From contig NZ_LT607753.1 of assembly GCF_900090295.1 (NCBI RefSeq), forward strand, positions 3,844,001 through 3,908,000: DNA of 64,000 nucleotides. Reading direction: 5' to 3'. The notes under the pieces are model-generated. The model was given only the letters and a program-made list of their open reading frames with translations. It made no database searches and was not told the origin of the DNA. A program made the position numbers and the translations under genes. Shown here one piece after another: positions 17,009 through 26,260 of this stretch (its first letter is position 1; each line of letters starts with the position of its first letter). The stretch comes from Micromonospora coxensis. Lineage in GTDB: Bacteria; Actinomycetota; Actinomycetes; Mycobacteriales; Micromonosporaceae.

Positions 17009-17163
17009 GGCCGCCGCGCGGGCCGCTGCCCACCGGTCGGGGCGGTCGGCAGCGGCCGGAGCGCCGCCGCGCCGGCCGGTGCCGCCGCTGCGGCCGGCGG
17101 GGACGCGACCGCCGGCGCGGCGACGGCCCCGGCGGTCGGCAGACCGCGTCGTGACTGTGGCAT
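17005..17163 (-). CDS. 52-codon Ala/Pro-rich small ORF coupled to the exporter ATPase
   Basis: Small ORF of 52 residues, starting MPQSRRGLPTAGAVAAPAV and ending [12 protein letters not shown] 17163 has a strong GAGGGAG site 6 nt upstream. Its TGA overlaps the GTG of the ATPase gene by the 4-nt GTGA junction used between the next two genes. This supports real translation, either as a leader peptide that loads ribosomes onto the ATPase or as a small protein. It has no Cys and no recognisable peptide-precursor signature. Unknown function; the coding case rests on the ribosome site and the overlap. Confidence 0.6.
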   Translation of the reverse strand: MPQSRRGLPTAGAVAAPAVASPPAAAAAPAGAAALRPLPTAPTGGQRPARRP

Positions 17164-17228
17164 GTCGGCTCCCTCGTGGACGGTCGACGTCCATCCTCGC
17201 GGGTCGCCGCAACCCGGGCCGGGGGCGG

Positions 17229-19346
17229 TCAGCCCAGCGGGGCGGGCAGCGGCGCGGCGTGCAGCACGGCGAGCCGGGAGACCGCCCGGGTCAGCACCAC
17301 GTAGAGGCGGTGCAGGCCACGCGGCTCGGCGGCCACGATCGCGGCCGGTTCGACGACCACCACGTGGTCGTACTCCAGGCCCTTGACCAGGGTCGCCGGC
17401 ACCACGGTGACCCGCGCGACGGTGTCGAGGTCGTCGGCGGTCGCGGTCTCGATGCCGGCGGCCGCCAGCGCCGCGCGCAGTCCGTCCACCGCGTCGTCGG
17501 CGGCGATCACCCCGACCGAGCCGTCGTGCGCGAGCGCCGCCCGTACCTCGGCCACCGTCGCCGCCGTCAGGTCGGCCACGGTACGCACGTCCAGCGCGCC
17601 GTCGCGGCGCAGCGACTCGGCCGGGGGCACGTCGACCGCGAGCGCCGGCAGCAGGCGGTTGGCGAACGCGACCACCACGGCGGGCACCCGGAAGCCGACG
17701 CTCAGCGGGACCACCGCGGCGTCCGGCTTGCCCAGGTGGGCCAGGGACTCCCGCCAGTCGGTGGCGGCCCAGGGGGCGGTGCCCTGGGCGAGGTCGCCGA
17801 GGAGGGTGATCGAGCCGTGCTCGCTGCGCCGGGCGATGGCCCGGCACTGCATGGGGGAGAGGTCCTGCGCCTCGTCGACGACCACGTGCCCGTAGCCGGC
17901 GGGGCGTTCGAGCAGCCCGGCCGCCTCGTCGATCAGCACCGCGTCGGCCGCGGTCCACCTCGTCGCCTTCGGGGTGCGGCCGAGTGTGGTGCCGGTCGTC
18001 GCCGCGCCTCGTCGTCCGGCCGCCGCGCCGGTGCCGCCCGGCTGCCCGGCGGCCGTCCCGCCGCGCAGCAGCGCCTGCTCGTCGGCGGTGAGCAGGCCGT
18101 CGGCCGCCGTCGCGAGCGCGTCGGCGTCGGAGAGGAGCCGGTGCAGCAGGCCCTCGGGGGTCAGCGCCGGCCAGACCGCGTCGAGGAAGGCGGTGACCGG
18201 CTTCGCCTTGCCCGCCCGGCGCAGCCAGGCGTCGCCGGGGGACTCGGCCCGGCGGGCCTCGGACTGCCGTTGCAGCAGGCCGACCACCCGGGCCCGGACC
18301 CGCTCGCGGCCGGTGGCGTAGGGCAGCCCCTCGCGGCGGGTCTCCTCGACCAGCCGGTGCAGCGGTTCGAGGCCGATCCGCCAGCGGAACGAGCCGTCCG
18401 GCACCATGATCGGCTCGGTGGGTGTGCCGATGTGGGCGTCGACGGCCCGGCGCAGTACCTCGGCCATCCGTACGTCGTGCTTGAGCGCGGCCACCGTGGG
18501 GTCGTCGACCGCCCGTACCGGCACCCGGGCGACCAGGTCCTCCACCGTGGCCTGCTCGACCTCGACCTCGCCGAGGGCCGGCAGCACCGCCGCGATGTAC
18601 GACAGGAAGGCCCGGTTCGGCCCGACGATCAGCACGCCGGAGCGGCGCAGCCGTTCCCGGTGCAGGTAGAGCAGGTACGCGGCCCGGTGCAGCCCGACTG
18701 CGGTCTTACCGGTGCCCGGCGCGCCCTGTACGCAGATCGAGTCGGCCAGGTCGGCCCGGACCAGCTCGTCCTGCTCGGGCTGGATGGTGGCGACGATGTC
18801 CCGCATCGGCCCGACGCGGGGCCGCTCGATTTCGGCGGTGAGGATGCGGCTCGCCGTGCCCAGTTCCTCGCCCCGGTCGAGGTGCTCGTCCTCGAAGCTG
18901 GTCAGCGCGCCGTTGCTGAACCCGAAGCGACGCCGCACCGCGACGCCCTGCGGGTCGCGGGCGCTGGCCCGGTAGAACAGCCGGGAGACCGGGGCCCGCC
19001 AGTCCAGCACCAGGGGTTCGCCCCGCTCGTCGGTGACGTGCCGGCGGCCGACGTGGTACTCGCGGCCGGCGTGGTCGGCGTCCTGCGTCCCGCTGTGCCG
19101 GTCGAAGTCGAGCCGGCCGAAGAAGAGCGGGGTGGTGGGGTCGTCGGCGAGTTCGGCGACCCGTCGGGCCATGTGCCGGCCGAGCTGTTCGGCGGTGTAG
19201 GCGTCGCCGGCGACCTTGTCACCGGTGGCGAAGAGCGCCTCGGCGCGCTCGCGCATCCGGCGCAGCGCGGCGCGGGAGGCGTCCAGGTGGGCCCGTTCGG
19301 CGACGAGTTCGCCGTCCAGGGTCTGTTCTTGGGCGTGCAGGGTCAT
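17229..19346 (-). CDS. helR: HelR/HelD-family RNA polymerase recycling motor ATPase
   Basis: A 705-aa superfamily 1 (UvrD-like) motor of the HelD family. Such proteins bind RNA polymerase, push an N-terminal arm into its secondary channel, and release stalled enzyme or, in HelR members, displace rifamycins. Visible: an N-terminal helical arm (about 1-75), FFGRLDF, the VLDWRAPVSRLFYRA segment, Walker A GAPGTGKTAVG, Walker B VVVDEAQDLS, GDLAQGT, VKGLEYDHVVVVEP and YVVLTRAVSRL. ATG 19346 follows GAGGAG; a GTG at 19364 would overlap that site. I looked for the rifamycin-associated inverted repeat upstream and did not find it. The exporter genes lie 65 bp downstream. Confidence 0.88.
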   Translation of the reverse strand: MTLHAQEQTLDGELVAERAHLDASRAALRRMRERAEALFATGDKVAGDAYTAEQLGRHMARRVAELADDPTTPLFFGRLDFDRHSGTQDADHAGREYHVGRRHVTDERGEPLVLDWRAPVSRLFYRASARDPQGVAVRRRFGFSNGALTSFEDEHLDRGEELGTASRILTAEIERPRVGPMRDIVATIQPEQDELVRADLADSICVQGAPGTGKTAVGLHRAAYLLYLHRERLRRSGVLIVGPNRAFLSYIAAVLPALGEVEVEQATVEDLVARVPVRAVDDPTVAALKHDVRMAEVLRRAVDAHIGTPTEPIMVPDGSFRWRIGLEPLHRLVEETRREGLPYATGRERVRARVVGLLQRQSEARRAESPGDAWLRRAGKAKPVTAFLDAVWPALTPEGLLHRLLSDADALATAADGLLTADEQALLRGGTAAGQPGGTGAAAGRRGAATTGTTLGRTPKATRWTAADAVLIDEAAGLLERPAGYGHVVVDEAQDLSPMQCRAIARRSEHGSITLLGDLAQGTAPWAATDWRESLAHLGKPDAAVVPLSVGFRVPAVVVAFANRLLPALAVDVPPAESLRRDGALDVRTVADLTAATVAEVRAALAHDGSVGVIAADDAVDGLRAALAAAGIETATADDLDTVARVTVVPATLVKGLEYDHVVVVEPAAIVAAEPRGLHRLYVVLTRAVSRLAVLHAAPLPAPLG

Positions 19347-19569
19347 CCACGTACTCCTCGACACGGGGAAAAACGCTGCCGCTCGCGTTTCCGACTCGGT
19401 GATCGGCGCGGGGACGTCCGCTGCGGTGCTTACTCACCGCGGCCGTCGGGCGGGACAGAGCAGCTTACTCCCGTGCGGCGGCCGGGCAACCGGTTTTCCC
19501 GCCGGCCGGCGGCGGGTCCGGCGGTGCGGTGGCTGGCCCGACCCGTCGGCGCGGCGGGATCATGGGGGG

Positions 19570-20154
19570 ATGACCGAGCCGCGCCCGGAGCCGCGCCGGA
19601 TGACGATCAGCGATCCGCAGGTGATGCGGGCGCTGGCCCATCCGGCCCGAATCGCGATCATGGAGCATCTGAGCACCCTGGACGGGGGTGCCACCGCCAC
19701 CGAGTGCGCCGAGATCGTCGGGCTGTCGCCGAGCGCGACCAGCTACCACCTGCGGGCGTTGGCGAAGTTCGGCCTGGTGGAGCAGGCGCCGAGCCGGGGC
19801 GACGCGCGGGAGCGGGTCTGGCGCACGTTCAGCCACAGCTGGATGGTGGACGCCGGCCGGGGCGCCGGGCCGGAGGCGCGCGCGGCCGAGCAGGCGCTGG
19901 TCGAGGCGCACGCCGCCCGGGACATGGAGCGCACCCGGGACTGGTTGCGGCGCGCCGGGGACGAGCCCGCCGAGTGGTACGACGCGGCCCTGTTCAGCGA
20001 CACCCTGCTGCTGCTCACCGCCGACGAGCTGGTCGAGCTGAACGCCGCGGTGACGGCGCTGTTCGAGCCGTACCGGCAGCGCAACCGGTTGGCCGATCCG
20101 CCGGCCGGGGCGCGGACCGTGGCGGCGCAGTACAAGGTGGTGCCGCTGGCGTAG
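19570..20154 (+). CDS. ArsR-like winged-helix transcriptional regulator
   Basis: A 194-aa cytosolic regulator with an N-terminal winged helix: DPQVMRALAHPARIAIMEHL, then ATATECAEIVGLSPSATSYHLRALAKFGLVEQ as helix-turn-helix, followed by a wing (RVWRTF). The C-terminal half is helical and acidic and may sense a ligand or dimerise. No metal-binding Cys pairs typical of metal sensors are present. It is directly followed, after about 15-40 bp, by an MFS exporter whose start lies within an inverted repeat. That suggests it controls the exporter, a common regulator-transporter pairing. Confidence 0.87.
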   Translation: MTEPRPEPRRMTISDPQVMRALAHPARIAIMEHLSTLDGGATATECAEIVGLSPSATSYHLRALAKFGLVEQAPSRGDARERVWRTFSHSWMVDAGRGAGPEARAAEQALVEAHAARDMERTRDWLRRAGDEPAEWYDAALFSDTLLLLTADELVELNAAVTALFEPYRQRNRLADPPAGARTVAAQYKVVPLA

Positions 20155-20167
20155 GGGGTTGAGTCGA

Positions 20168-20211
20168 TCAGTTGTGAAGCATTATTTTCGAAGTATGTCT
20201 TTCACAACTGA
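20168..20211. promoter_or_regulatory. 11-bp perfect inverted repeat around the MFS start
   Basis: TCAGTTGTGAA (20168-20178) and TTCACAACTGA (20201-20211) are perfect reverse complements separated by 22 bp; the ATG at 20195 lies between them. It is AT-richer than the surroundings. It may be an operator for the upstream winged-helix regulator or an RNA hairpin that hides the start codon. Confidence 0.65.
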
Positions 20212-21625
20212 CGGTTCGCGCTGGCCTGACGTCTGGCTCGCCGCCACCGCCCGGGGCACCACGATCTGCGGGGAGTTCCTCGCCGCCACCGCCCTGGCGC
20301 TTGCCCTGCAGGCGTCCGGGGCCGGTGGGCTGGCCGTCTCCGGGCTCCTGCTGGCGGCCACCCTCCCGCTGGTGGCGCTCGCCCCGCTCGCCGGCCGGGT
20401 CGCCGACCGGGTCGACAGCCGTACGCTGCTGGTCACCGTCGGCGCGGCGCAGTCGGTGATCTGCCTGCTCCTCGCGTACGCCGAGCACCCGCTCGCCGTC
20501 GTCGGACTCGTCGCGCTGCTCGCCTGCGGGCTCGCGCTGACCCAGCCCTGCCTGGCGGCGCTGCTGCCGGCCATGGTGCGCCGCGACGACCTGCCCCGGG
20601 CCAGCGCGGTCCACCAGACCGCGGTCTCCGTCGGCGCGCTCACCGGCCCGGTGCTCGCCGGGCTCCTGGTCGGGCAGTTCGGCACCCGCGTACCGCTGCT
20701 CCTGGACGCCGCCAGCTACCTGGCGCTGATCGCCGCCGGCCTGCTGCTGCGGACCCGGCGCGGTGGCCGGCCGGCGGCCGGCGCGGCCGGCGCGACGGCC
20801 GTGCCCACCCCGGCCTGGACGCTGCGCCGCGACCCGCTGATGCTCGCCATGGTGGTCACCACGGCGGCGGTGATCACCGCGGTCGGCGGGATCAACGTGG
20901 TCGAGGTCTTCTTCATCCGGGAGACCCTGGACTCCTCCGCCACCGTGTACGGCCTGGTCGGCGCCGCCTGGATGGCCGGCATGCTGCCCGGCAGCTGGCT
21001 CGCCGCCCGGCTGGCCCGCCGGCTCACCGACGACGGCGCCCTGGTGTACGGGGTGCTCGCCACCCTGGGCGGCGTGTCGCTCATGGTGGTGTTCGCCGCC
21101 TTCGTGCCGGCCGCCGCGCTGCTGGTGCCGCTCTGGCTGGTCGCCGGCGCCGCGAACGGCGGGGACAACGTCTTCGCCAACGTGCTGACCGCCCGGCGGG
21201 TGCCGGAGGCGGTGCGCGCCCGGGCGTACGCGGTCAACGGCGCGGCCGTGCAGGGCGGCTCGATGGCCGGCTACCTGATCGGCGGCGCGCTGCTGGCGGT
21301 ACTGCCACCGCGTCCCCTGATCGCCGCCGCCGGGGTCGCCGGCCTGCTGGTGGTGGCGGCGTTCGTGCCGGTCGTGGTCCGCGCGGTCCGGCGGGCCCAC
21401 AGCACCGACGGCCACCGGCCGGCACCGGTGCCCGGCCCGGCGGCGGGGCCCTGCGCGGCGGCGGGGCCCTGCGCGGCGGGAGGGGCCGGCCCGGCGGCGG
21501 GGGGCGTGCCGGCCGGGGAACGCCGTGCGGCAGCGGACCGGCCGCCGGCCGCGACGCCCGGCGGCCCGGCGGAGGTCGGCGCTCCGGCGGCTGCGGGGTT
21601 GGCCACTTCCGAGCCGGCCCGGTGA
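20195..21625 (+). CDS. MFS efflux transporter
   Basis: Major facilitator superfamily exporter, 476 aa from ATG 20195, with about twelve helices and MFS loop motifs (APLAGRVADRVDSRTLL after helix 2). The C-terminal 75 residues are a disordered Ala/Gly/Pro tail. The start is uncertain: TTG 20159 and GTG 20174 are in frame and lie nearer an AGGGGG stretch, while ATG 20195 lacks a clear ribosome site but begins the conserved-looking sequence MSFTTDGSRWPDVWLAATARG. Substrate unknown. Probably controlled by the regulator just upstream. Confidence 0.88.
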   Translation: MSFTTDGSRWPDVWLAATARGTTICGEFLAATALALALQASGAGGLAVSGLLLAATLPLVALAPLAGRVADRVDSRTLLVTVGAAQSVICLLLAYAEHPLAVVGLVALLACGLALTQPCLAALLPAMVRRDDLPRASAVHQTAVSVGALTGPVLAGLLVGQFGTRVPLLLDAASYLALIAAGLLLRTRRGGRPAAGAAGATAVPTPAWTLRRDPLMLAMVVTTAAVITAVGGINVVEVFFIRETLDSSATVYGLVGAAWMAGMLPGSWLAARLARRLTDDGALVYGVLATLGGVSLMVVFAAFVPAAALLVPLWLVAGAANGGDNVFANVLTARRVPEAVRARAYAVNGAAVQGGSMAGYLIGGALLAVLPPRPLIAAAGVAGLLVVAAFVPVVVRAVRRAHSTDGHRPAPVPGPAAGPCAAAGPCAAGGAGPAAGGVPAGERRAAADRPPAATPGGPAEVGAPAAAGLATSEPAR

Positions 21626-22510
<885 letters not shown>

Positions 22511-22550
22511 CCCACGGCCACCTCGCCGCCGGCCACCCCCGGACGCGGAC

Positions 22551-22584
22551 GTGGCGGTGTCCCCGGACCCGGGAACACCGCCAC
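22551..22584. terminator. Terminator hairpin between convergent mqnA and beta-lactamase-like gene
   Basis: GTGGCGGTGTCCC pairs with GGGAACACCGCCAC (13 bp, one bulged base, 7-nt loop). The position suits termination of both strands. Confidence 0.8.
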
Positions 22585-22602
22585 ACCGGTGGAACGGCCG
22601 GC

Positions 22603-23532
22603 TCAGACGTCCTTGCCGAGCACCGCCTCGGTGATCTTCTGACAGTTCTTCATGCCGTACTCGTAACCCATGCCGACCGGGTAGCGGACCATCACGCCCA
22701 TCGTCCAGCCGTCGCCGATGGCCAGGCAGTTGATGTGCATCTCCTGCTCCCGGGTCCGGTCGACCCAGCCGTTCTTGATCGCGATGGTCTTGCGCTCGGC
22801 GGCCGGGAACGCCTTGCGGATGCCGAAGTCGCCCGCGCCGCGCACCAGCCGCATCTCGTTGATCAGCCACTTGGTCCACTTCGGGCCCGCCGCCCGACCG
22901 TCGGCGATGCACGCCCCGAGCCGGGTGGTGTCCCGCGGGGACAGGTTCGTCCGGCTCCAGCCGCCGTCGGCGGCCGGGCTGCTGTCGGTCATGTCGCAGA
23001 TGGAGACCATCCGCTTGATCGCGGCGGAGCGCCCGATGGAGTTGTAGAACTGCTCGGCCCGGGTGTTGTCGCTGTCCCGGATGATCCGGGTGGCGTCGGC
23101 GAGCTTGGCGTCGCTCGGGGTCTTCCCGGCCTCGTCCGTCCGGCGCAGGTAGTCGGCGACGATCCAGGACTTGATCAGCGACGCGGTCGTGCTGGTCTCG
23201 TCCATGTTCTCCGAGCCGAAGATCTCCCCGGTCCGGGTGTCCTGGACGCTCCAGGCGTACCAGCCCTTGAGGTCGAGGTCGATCTGCTGGTCGCGGAACG
23301 GCAGCGGATCGAGCGACGGGCTGGGGGTGGGGGTGGCCTTCGGTCGGTCGCTGCGGTCGGAGGGCTCGCTGGTGGACCGTCCGGGCGGGGACGGCTCGCC
23401 CCAGCGCGAGGCGGCGGCCGAGGCCAGTGGCGAACCGGGGAGCAGGCGCAGCGAGACCAGCACCAGGCCGATCAGGATCGCGGCGACGGCGGCGAAGGTG
23501 AGCGGGGCGTGGCCGCGCCGGTTGCGGGCCAT
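22603..23532 (-). CDS. Class A beta-lactamase-fold protein, downstream copy
   Basis: A 309-aa protein with one N-terminal membrane anchor (about 10-30), a Pro/Ser-rich linker and a penicillin-recognising serine-hydrolase domain. SxxK appears as ASLIK in TTASLIKSWIVADYL, the SDN motif as DSDN, and the KTG-box position as IKNGW. A full omega-loop ExxxN motif was not evident. It resembles serine hydrolases lacking proven lactamase activity; a penicillin-sensing or D-Ala-D-Ala-binding role is possible. It overlaps its upstream paralogue by one base (TGATG). The proteins share GWYAW/GWALL...ENMxxTSTT, RMVSICDMTD/RAISICGLTD and CIADGRAAGPKWTKW. Confidence 0.83.
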   Translation of the reverse strand: MARNRRGHAPLTFAAVAAILIGLVLVSLRLLPGSPLASAAASRWGEPSPPGRSTSEPSDRSDRPKATPTPSPSLDPLPFRDQQIDLDLKGWYAWSVQDTRTGEIFGSENMDETSTTASLIKSWIVADYLRRTDEAGKTPSDAKLADATRIIRDSDNTRAEQFYNSIGRSAAIKRMVSICDMTDSSPAADGGWSRTNLSPRDTTRLGACIADGRAAGPKWTKWLINEMRLVRGAGDFGIRKAFPAAERKTIAIKNGWVDRTREQEMHINCLAIGDGWTMGVMVRYPVGMGYEYGMKNCQKITEAVLGKDV

Positions 23533-24509
23533 CAGAGCTTCCCGACCGGCTGCTGCGGGACCTTGAGGGCCGCGCCGGGCTGCGGCGTGACGAGCTGGGT
23601 CGCCACGCTGGCGCAGACCTTCGCGCCGTACGTCAGCTTCTGCGACTGCGGGTAGCGCAACATGACGGCGAGACTCCACTTGTCGGTGACGGCAAGACAG
23701 TTCACGTGCCAGTTGCCGTCGTAGTTCAACACGGTCCAGCCGTTCTTGATGCTGACCGGCCCCTGGGCCTTGATCTCGGCGGGCAGCCCGTCCACGATGC
23801 CCCACTTGCCGCCGCCGGAGCGCGCCTGCTGCTGGCTGACGCTGCCGCGCACCTTCGCCATCTCGTCCAGCACCCACTTGGTCCACTTCGGGCCGGCGGC
23901 CCTGCCGTCGGCGATGCAGTCGCCCAGCCGGACGGCGTCGCGCGGCGACATCCGGGTGAAGCTCCACCAGCCCTCGTAGCCGGGGACGTTGCCGCGCTTG
24001 GTGTCGGTGAGCCCGCAGATGCTGATCGCCCGCTTGATCACCGGACCGGGCTGGCCGCCCGCCGGGGCCCGGTAGGAGCCGCCGGCTGCCGCGTAGACCT
24101 TGTTGGCCCCGTCGTCACTGCTGTCCCGGATGGCGGTGCTGGCGGCCTTCTTCAACGTCGCCGTCGGTTCCTTGTCGCCGAGCTGGCGCAGGTAGTCCGA
24201 GACGATCCAGGCCTTGAGCATCGACTCGGTGGAGCTGGTCGAGGCCATGTTCTTCGAGCCGGCGATCTTGTCGGTCTCCCGGTCCAGCAGGGCCCAGCCG
24301 AAGAACTCGCCCTTGAAGTTCACCGAGACCGGGCCGGCGGCCAGGGTCGGCGCCGGGGGCTCGGTGGGCGCGGGCGCGGGGACCAGCTCCCCGGCGCCGC
24401 CACCGACGCCGCCGCCGTCGGAGAGGCGCGCGTACGCGGCGGGCACCAGGAGGCCGGCGCCGAGCAGGACCGCCATTACGGCGAGCACCATGATCACGCG
24501 GGATCGCAT
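23532..24509 (-). CDS. Class A beta-lactamase-fold protein, upstream copy
   Basis: A 325-aa exported or membrane-anchored paralogue of the next gene. N-terminal hydrophobic segment about 5-27, low-complexity linker, then the serine-hydrolase domain: SxxK as ESMLK, IRDSSDDGANK where SDN is expected, and IKNGW at the KTG position. The SDN motif is thus altered here but intact (DSDN) in the sister protein, suggesting divergence after duplication. ATG 24509. Its promoter should lie in the 366-bp gap shared with paaA. Cell-wall or beta-lactam-related function is inference from the fold. Confidence 0.83.
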   Translation of the reverse strand: MRSRVIMVLAVMAVLLGAGLLVPAAYARLSDGGGVGGGAGELVPAPAPTEPPAPTLAAGPVSVNFKGEFFGWALLDRETDKIAGSKNMASTSSTESMLKAWIVSDYLRQLGDKEPTATLKKAASTAIRDSSDDGANKVYAAAGGSYRAPAGGQPGPVIKRAISICGLTDTKRGNVPGYEGWWSFTRMSPRDAVRLGDCIADGRAAGPKWTKWVLDEMAKVRGSVSQQQARSGGGKWGIVDGLPAEIKAQGPVSIKNGWTVLNYDGNWHVNCLAVTDKWSLAVMLRYPQSQKLTYGAKVCASVATQLVTPQPGAALKVPQQPVGKL

Positions 24510-24875
24510 GAGTGGGTGGACTCCAGATGTCAGGCCGGGGGGACCGGCTGTTCGCATGGGTCGGCCCGACCGCCGCGGCCGGGGGAGGTGGCCGGCGTCT
24601 TCGTGGCGATCGTCAGCAGCCGATCGGTGTGCCGGGGGAAGTCTACGTTCGGAAAGGCGACACGCCAGGATCCGACGCGTAGGTAATTGCTGGGAAGCCC
24701 GGGCGGAACACACATTCCGCGTAGCTTGTGAGGATTCATGTTGAAAAAGTGAGACGAATCATAGATCATCCTTCGCTGACGGCGGGATAGTCACGGCGGT
24801 TCGCCCGCCCAGGTCCGGTTCAGAAATCTGTTACACCCTCTGGTTTTGCCAAAGGTCAGCTGTAACACTTGAGAG
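24510..24875. promoter_or_regulatory. Divergent intergenic region with paired TGTNACA sites
   Basis: 366 bp, AT-richer toward paaA. TGTTACA (24829-24835) and TGTAACA (24861-24867) are reverse complements of one another; each is a TGTNACA half-palindrome, and the centres lie 32 bp apart (about three helical turns). The second sits 9-15 bp before the paaA ATG. TAACACT just ahead of the ATG could act as a -10 giving a nearly leaderless mRNA. Nothing else was recognised. Confidence 0.6.
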
Positions 24876-25943
24876 ATGTATGGCAACGACTTCGCCGCAG
24901 AGGACGCTCCGGGCGGCGGCCTGCTCGGCCAGGTCGAGGCGGCCGAGGCGGCGCTGCGCGAGGCGGCGTCGCGGGGACGCCGCGGCGCGCCGGAGCCCGG
25001 TGAGGACCTCGAGGCGTACTTCGCCGACGTCATCGACGCCGATCAGAAGATCGAGCCGCGCGACTGGATGCCGGAGGCGTACCGCCGGACGCTGATCCGG
25101 CAGATCGCCCAGCACGCGCACTCCGAGATCATCGGCATGCAGCCCGAGGGGAACTGGATCAGCCGCGCTCCCTCGCTCAAGCGCAAGGCGATCCTGCTGG
25201 CCAAGGTGCAGGACGAGGCGGGGCACGGCCTCTACCTCTACGCCGCCGCCGAGACCCTCGGCATCAGCCGCGACGAACTCGTGCGGCTGCTGCTCGACGG
25301 CCGGCAGAAGTACAGCTCGATCTTCAACTACCCGACGCTGACCTGGGCCGACGTCGGCGCGATCGGCTGGCTGGTGGACGGCGCGGCCATCGTCAACCAG
25401 GTCCCGCTCTGCCGCTGCTCCTACGGCCCGTACGCCCGGGCGATGATCCGGGTCTGCAAGGAGGAGTCGTTCCACCAGCGGCAGGGCTACGAGATCCTGC
25501 ACACCCTGTCGCACGGCACCCCGGCGCAGAAGCGGATGGCGCAGGACGCCGTCGACCGCTGGTGGTACCCGTCACTGGCGATGTTCGGCCCGCCCGACGG
25601 CGACTCGACCCACTCCGCCCAGTCGATGGCCTGGAAGATCAAGCGGTTCTCCAACGACGAGCTGCGCCAGCGCTTCGTCGACATGTGCGTGCAGCAGGCC
25701 CAGATCCTCGGCCTCACCCTGCCCGACCCCGACCTGCGCTGGAACGACGAGCGGCAGGCGTACGACTACACCCAGCCCGACTACGACGAGCTGATGCAGG
25801 TGATCAAGGGGAACGGGCCGTGCAACCGGCAGCGGATGGAGCACCGCCGGCGGGCCCACGACGAGGGCGCCTGGGTACGCGAGGCCGCCGCGGCGTACGC
25901 GGCCAAGCAGGCGGCGAGGCAGAAGGAGAAGGTGGCGGCGTGA
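24876..25943 (+). CDS. paaA: Phenylacetyl-CoA epoxidase subunit PaaA
   Basis: Catalytic subunit of the di-iron monooxygenase PaaABC(D)E, which epoxidises the ring of phenylacetyl-CoA, the entry step of aerobic hybrid phenylacetate breakdown. The 355-aa protein shows the ferritin-like carboxylate/His motifs ([37 protein letters not shown]) and the PaaA signatures [21 protein letters not shown] and [15 protein letters not shown]. The first 40 residues are a less conserved extension. ATG 24876 follows only a weak GAGAG. First gene of paaABCDE. Confidence 0.95.
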   Translation: MYGNDFAAEDAPGGGLLGQVEAAEAALREAASRGRRGAPEPGEDLEAYFADVIDADQKIEPRDWMPEAYRRTLIRQIAQHAHSEIIGMQPEGNWISRAPSLKRKAILLAKVQDEAGHGLYLYAAAETLGISRDELVRLLLDGRQKYSSIFNYPTLTWADVGAIGWLVDGAAIVNQVPLCRCSYGPYARAMIRVCKEESFHQRQGYEILHTLSHGTPAQKRMAQDAVDRWWYPSLAMFGPPDGDSTHSAQSMAWKIKRFSNDELRQRFVDMCVQQAQILGLTLPDPDLRWNDERQAYDYTQPDYDELMQVIKGNGPCNRQRMEHRRRAHDEGAWVREAAAAYAAKQAARQKEKVAA

Positions 25944-25960
25944 GCGAGCGCAGCGAGCGG
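25940..25960 (+). repeat. Short GAGCGAGCGCAGCGAGCG-type junction repeat (coding copy)
   Basis: The GC-rich 21-bp stretch beginning at the paaA stop resembles the start of the longer elements at 26987 and 39322. Here it is translated as the paaB N-terminus. Confidence 0.5.
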
Positions 25961-26260
25961 ACCGGTCGACCCGGCGAGGAGGGCCCCTCGCCGCTGTGGG
26001 AGGTCTTCGTGCGGGCCCGGCGCGGGCTGTCGCACACCCACGTCGGCAGCCTGCACGCCCCCGACGCCGAACTGGCCCTGCGCAACGCCCGGGACCTCTA
26101 CACCCGCCGCCAGGAGGGGGTGTCGATCTGGGTGGTGCCGGCGAGCGCCATCACCGCGTCCAGCCCCGACGAGAAGGACGCCTTCTTCGACCCGGCGGCG
26201 GACAAGGTCTACCGCCACCCCACCTTCTACGAGGTGCCGGACGGGGTGGCCCACCTGTGA
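25940..26260 (+). CDS. paaB: Phenylacetyl-CoA epoxidase subunit PaaB
   Basis: A 106-aa small structural subunit that bridges PaaAC units. Core [52 protein letters not shown] is the PaaB family pattern. GTG 25940 overlaps the paaA stop. The first 14 or so residues ([14 protein letters not shown]) come from a GAGCGAGCGCAGCGAGCG-type repeat, so the native start may be later, although no alternative has a better ribosome site. Confidence 0.93.
   Translation: MSERSERTGRPGEEGPSPLWEVFVRARRGLSHTHVGSLHAPDAELALRNARDLYTRRQEGVSIWVVPASAITASSPDEKDAFFDPAADKVYRHPTFYEVPDGVAHL

Noticed and set aside
17005..17163. Ribosomal peptide natural-product precursor beside an ABC exporter
   Set aside because: The 52-residue peptide has no Cys, no Ser/Thr-rich core and no leader motif; no modifying enzymes are nearby.
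17009..17212. Longer 366-residue form of the exporter ATPase
   Set aside because: The extra N-terminus is only Arg/Gly/Ala, while GTG 17008 overlaps the stop of a well-initiated ORF and starts at the domain.
19347..19569. Rifamycin-associated element upstream of helR
   Set aside because: No GGGGCTTGC-type inverted repeat was found between helR and the next gene.
20168..20211. Rex redox operator
   Set aside because: The half-sites contain TTGTGAA/TTCACAA, but their 22-bp spacing is far longer than in Rex sites.
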